From positions 1-5,555 of the forward strand of contig CAJBVC010000518.1 of assembly GCA_903958915.1 (NCBI GenBank): a DNA stretch of 5,555 nt, in the 5' to 3' direction. The notes below the pieces were generated by a model. It was given only the letters and a program-made list of their open reading frames with translations. It ran no database searches and was not told where the DNA came from. The DNA comes from an uncultured beta proteobacterium (GTDB taxonomy: Bacteria; Pseudomonadota; Gammaproteobacteria; Burkholderiales; Burkholderiaceae_C). Made by a program: the position numbers and the translations under genes. Of the stretch, positions 4,362 to 5,555 are shown one piece after another (the stretch's first letter is position 1; every line of letters starts with the position of its first letter).

Positions 4362-5555
4362 ATGGACGCATTGCGCATCATCAGCGAAGACCACAACAAT
4401 CTGTGGCGTCTGGCGACCAGCGTGGACCAGTTGGCGGCCGATATGGAAAGCGGCGCCCCTCTGGAGGCGGCTTTTTTTGAATCTGTCTTTGATTACCTCG
4501 ACCAGTTTGTCGAACGCTTGCACCATCCCAAGGAAGACGACTACCTCTTTCGCCTGCTGCGCCTTCGCAGTCCCGAGTCCACGGCGATTCTGGATGCCCT
4601 GCAGGCTGATCACCGGGCCGGGCCGGATCGTCTGATGATTTTGCGTGACAGCCTTGCCGCCGCGGCGAACGGGCAGCTTGCGCTGGTCACCCTTTCGCAA
4701 CAACTGCGTGCCTACACCGCCGGCCTCAAGGCCCACATCCTGAAGGAAGAAAAGCAGGTGCTGCCAGTGGCACGTACCGTCTTGCTCACGCAGGACTGGG
4801 ACGAAATAAACCACGCCTTTCTGGATGCCAGCGATCCGGTGTTCGGGGCACAGGCGCAAGCCGAGTTTCGTGCGCTGTACCATCGCATCGTGACCCTGGC
4901 GCCCGAGTCGGTGGGTCTGGGCGGACACAGTGCCGGCAATCTTGCAGCGACTCCCGCACCTGCCGAGACCGAGGTGTTGTTGCGCGTCGAGGGGATGGAG
5001 AGTTGCTACGGCCGCATCAAGGCACTCAAGGGCATCAGTCTGACGGTGCGCCGTGGCGAGACCGTTGCCCTGGTGGGTGCCAACGGTGCTGGCAAGACAA
5101 CCTTCCTGCGCACGCTCTCGGGTGTGCAACCCATGAGTGCCGGCACCATTCACTTCGATGGCGAAGACATCAGCAAGCTGCGCTCCGACAAGCGCATGCG
5201 CCGCGGCATTTGCCAAAGCCCCGAGGGGCGCCAGGTGTTCGGACCTCTCTCGATTGAAGACAACCTGCGTTTAGGTGCCTATACGCAGCCCAAGCACCAG
5301 GTGGAAGGCGACATGGAGAAGATTTTCACCATGTTTCCCATCCTGAAGGAAAAACGCCATCTTCCAGCGGGCACCCTGTCCGGAGGGCAGCAGCAGATGC
5401 TGGCCATTGGTCGCGCCCTCATGGGCCGGCCGCGCATGCTGCTGCTCGACGAGCCGTCCATGGGACTGGCACCCTTGTTGGTGCAGGAAGTGTTTGAAGT
5501 CATCAAGACCCTCAAGAGCCAGGGCATGACCATTTTGCTGGTGGAACAAAACGCC
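4362..5555 (+). CDS. livF: Hemerythrin-like HHE domain fused to LivF-type ABC ATPase, 3'-truncated by window edge
   Basis: One stop-free frame from ATG 4362 to the window end gives 398 residues. Residues 1-185 resemble standalone betaproteobacterial HHE hemerythrin proteins: SEDHNNLWRL (H11), ERLHHPKEDDYLF (H54, E58), LQADHRAG (H84) and KAHILKEEKQVLP (H125, E129). This is a complete H, HxxxE, H, HxxxE ligand set for a diiron site. Residues 187-204 are a Gly/Ala/Pro/Thr-containing linker. From 205 follows LivF: Y216 in the A-loop, Walker A GANGAGKT (239-246), Q285 in GICQSPEGRQVF, signature LSGGQ (339-343), Walker B LLLDEP (360-365), D-loop SMGLAP, and VEQN with the Gln usual for LivF at the switch. 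About 40 C-terminal residues are missing. AAAGAG (4349-4354) lies seven bases before ATG. The protein should pair with LivG. The HHE module may bind O2 or NO or sense redox; that role is inferred. Confidence 0.92.
   Translation, partial: MDALRIISEDHNNLWRLATSVDQLAADMESGAPLEAAFFESVFDYLDQFVERLHHPKEDDYLFRLLRLRSPESTAILDALQADHRAGPDRLMILRDSLAAAANGQLALVTLSQQLRAYTAGLKAHILKEEKQVLPVARTVLLTQDWDEINHAFLDASDPVFGAQAQAEFRALYHRIVTLAPESVGLGGHSAGNLAATPAPAETEVLLRVEGMESCYGRIKALKGISLTVRRGETVALVGANGAGKTTFLRTLSGVQPMSAGTIHFDGEDISKLRSDKRMRRGICQSPEGRQVFGPLSIEDNLRLGAYTQPKHQVEGDMEKIFTMFPILKEKRHLPAGTLSGGQQQMLAIGRALMGRPRMLLLDEPSMGLAPLLVQEVFEVIKTLKSQGMTILLVEQNA

Noticed and set aside
4315..4635. Short + strand open frame of 106 codons spanning the livG end and the HHE region
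   Set aside because: It is out of frame with both livG and the HHE-LivF fusion and is rich in Trp, Pro and Arg without motifs. The fusion frame from 4362 explains the region.
4362..4980. A separate standalone hemerythrin gene followed by its own livF
   Set aside because: Codon-by-codon reading from 4362 to 5555 shows no stop codon and no frame change between the two domains, so the sequence as given encodes one polypeptide.
3990..5216. Minus-strand open frame of 408 codons opposite livG and the HHE-LivF gene
   Set aside because: Composition is of the antisense type and no motifs are recognisable, while the + strand carries complete Walker, signature and HHE motifs across the same bases.

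Overview
The window looks like part of a betaproteobacterial chromosome, probably order Burkholderiales and plausibly family Comamonadaceae. The basis is GC-rich coding DNA with G/C-ending codons, an IclR regulator next to a liv-type ABC transporter, and an intergenic GCTACTAA/TTAGTAGC hairpin of a kind I recall as dispersed in Comamonadaceae genomes. That placement is inference from memory. All supported genes lie on the + strand.

Layout: (1) bases 2-658 hold the 3' part of iorB, the beta (gamma-domain) subunit of indolepyruvate/arylpyruvate:ferredoxin oxidoreductase, with an unusual C-terminal tail of about 70 residues. (2) Bases 655-1461 encode an IclR-family regulator whose start overlaps the iorB stop (ATGA). 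(3) Bases 1462-1774 form an AT-richer control region. It contains a dispersed-type hairpin, a cluster of TGCAAA half-sites (one inverted pair plus a further direct copy, partly within a tandem 12-bp repeat), a TTGACA-N17-CAGAAT promoter directly after them, two GCCCT/AGGGC hairpins, and a possible 18-codon leader ORF that overlaps the livH start as TGATG. (4) Bases 1775-5555 hold livH, livM, livG and livF, packed with gaps of 2, 2 and 12 bases.

The most notable feature is the last gene. From the ATG at 4362 one uninterrupted frame runs off the window end (398 codons seen). It encodes an N-terminal hemerythrin-like HHE four-helix domain with a full set of predicted diiron ligands (H11, H54/E58, H84, H125/E129), then a short Gly/Ala/Pro-containing linker, then a LivF-type ABC ATPase. 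The transporter's second nucleotide-binding subunit therefore appears fused to a candidate O2-, NO- or redox-responsive diiron module.

Working model (inference): the transporter imports an aromatic acid or amino acid related to the IorAB pathway, the IclR protein responds to a pathway compound and acts at the half-sites before the livH promoter, and the HHE domain ties uptake to oxygen or redox state. This would make sense because IOR-type enzymes are iron-sulfur, ferredoxin-linked and often oxygen-sensitive. No periplasmic binding protein gene (livK) is visible; it must lie downstream or elsewhere.
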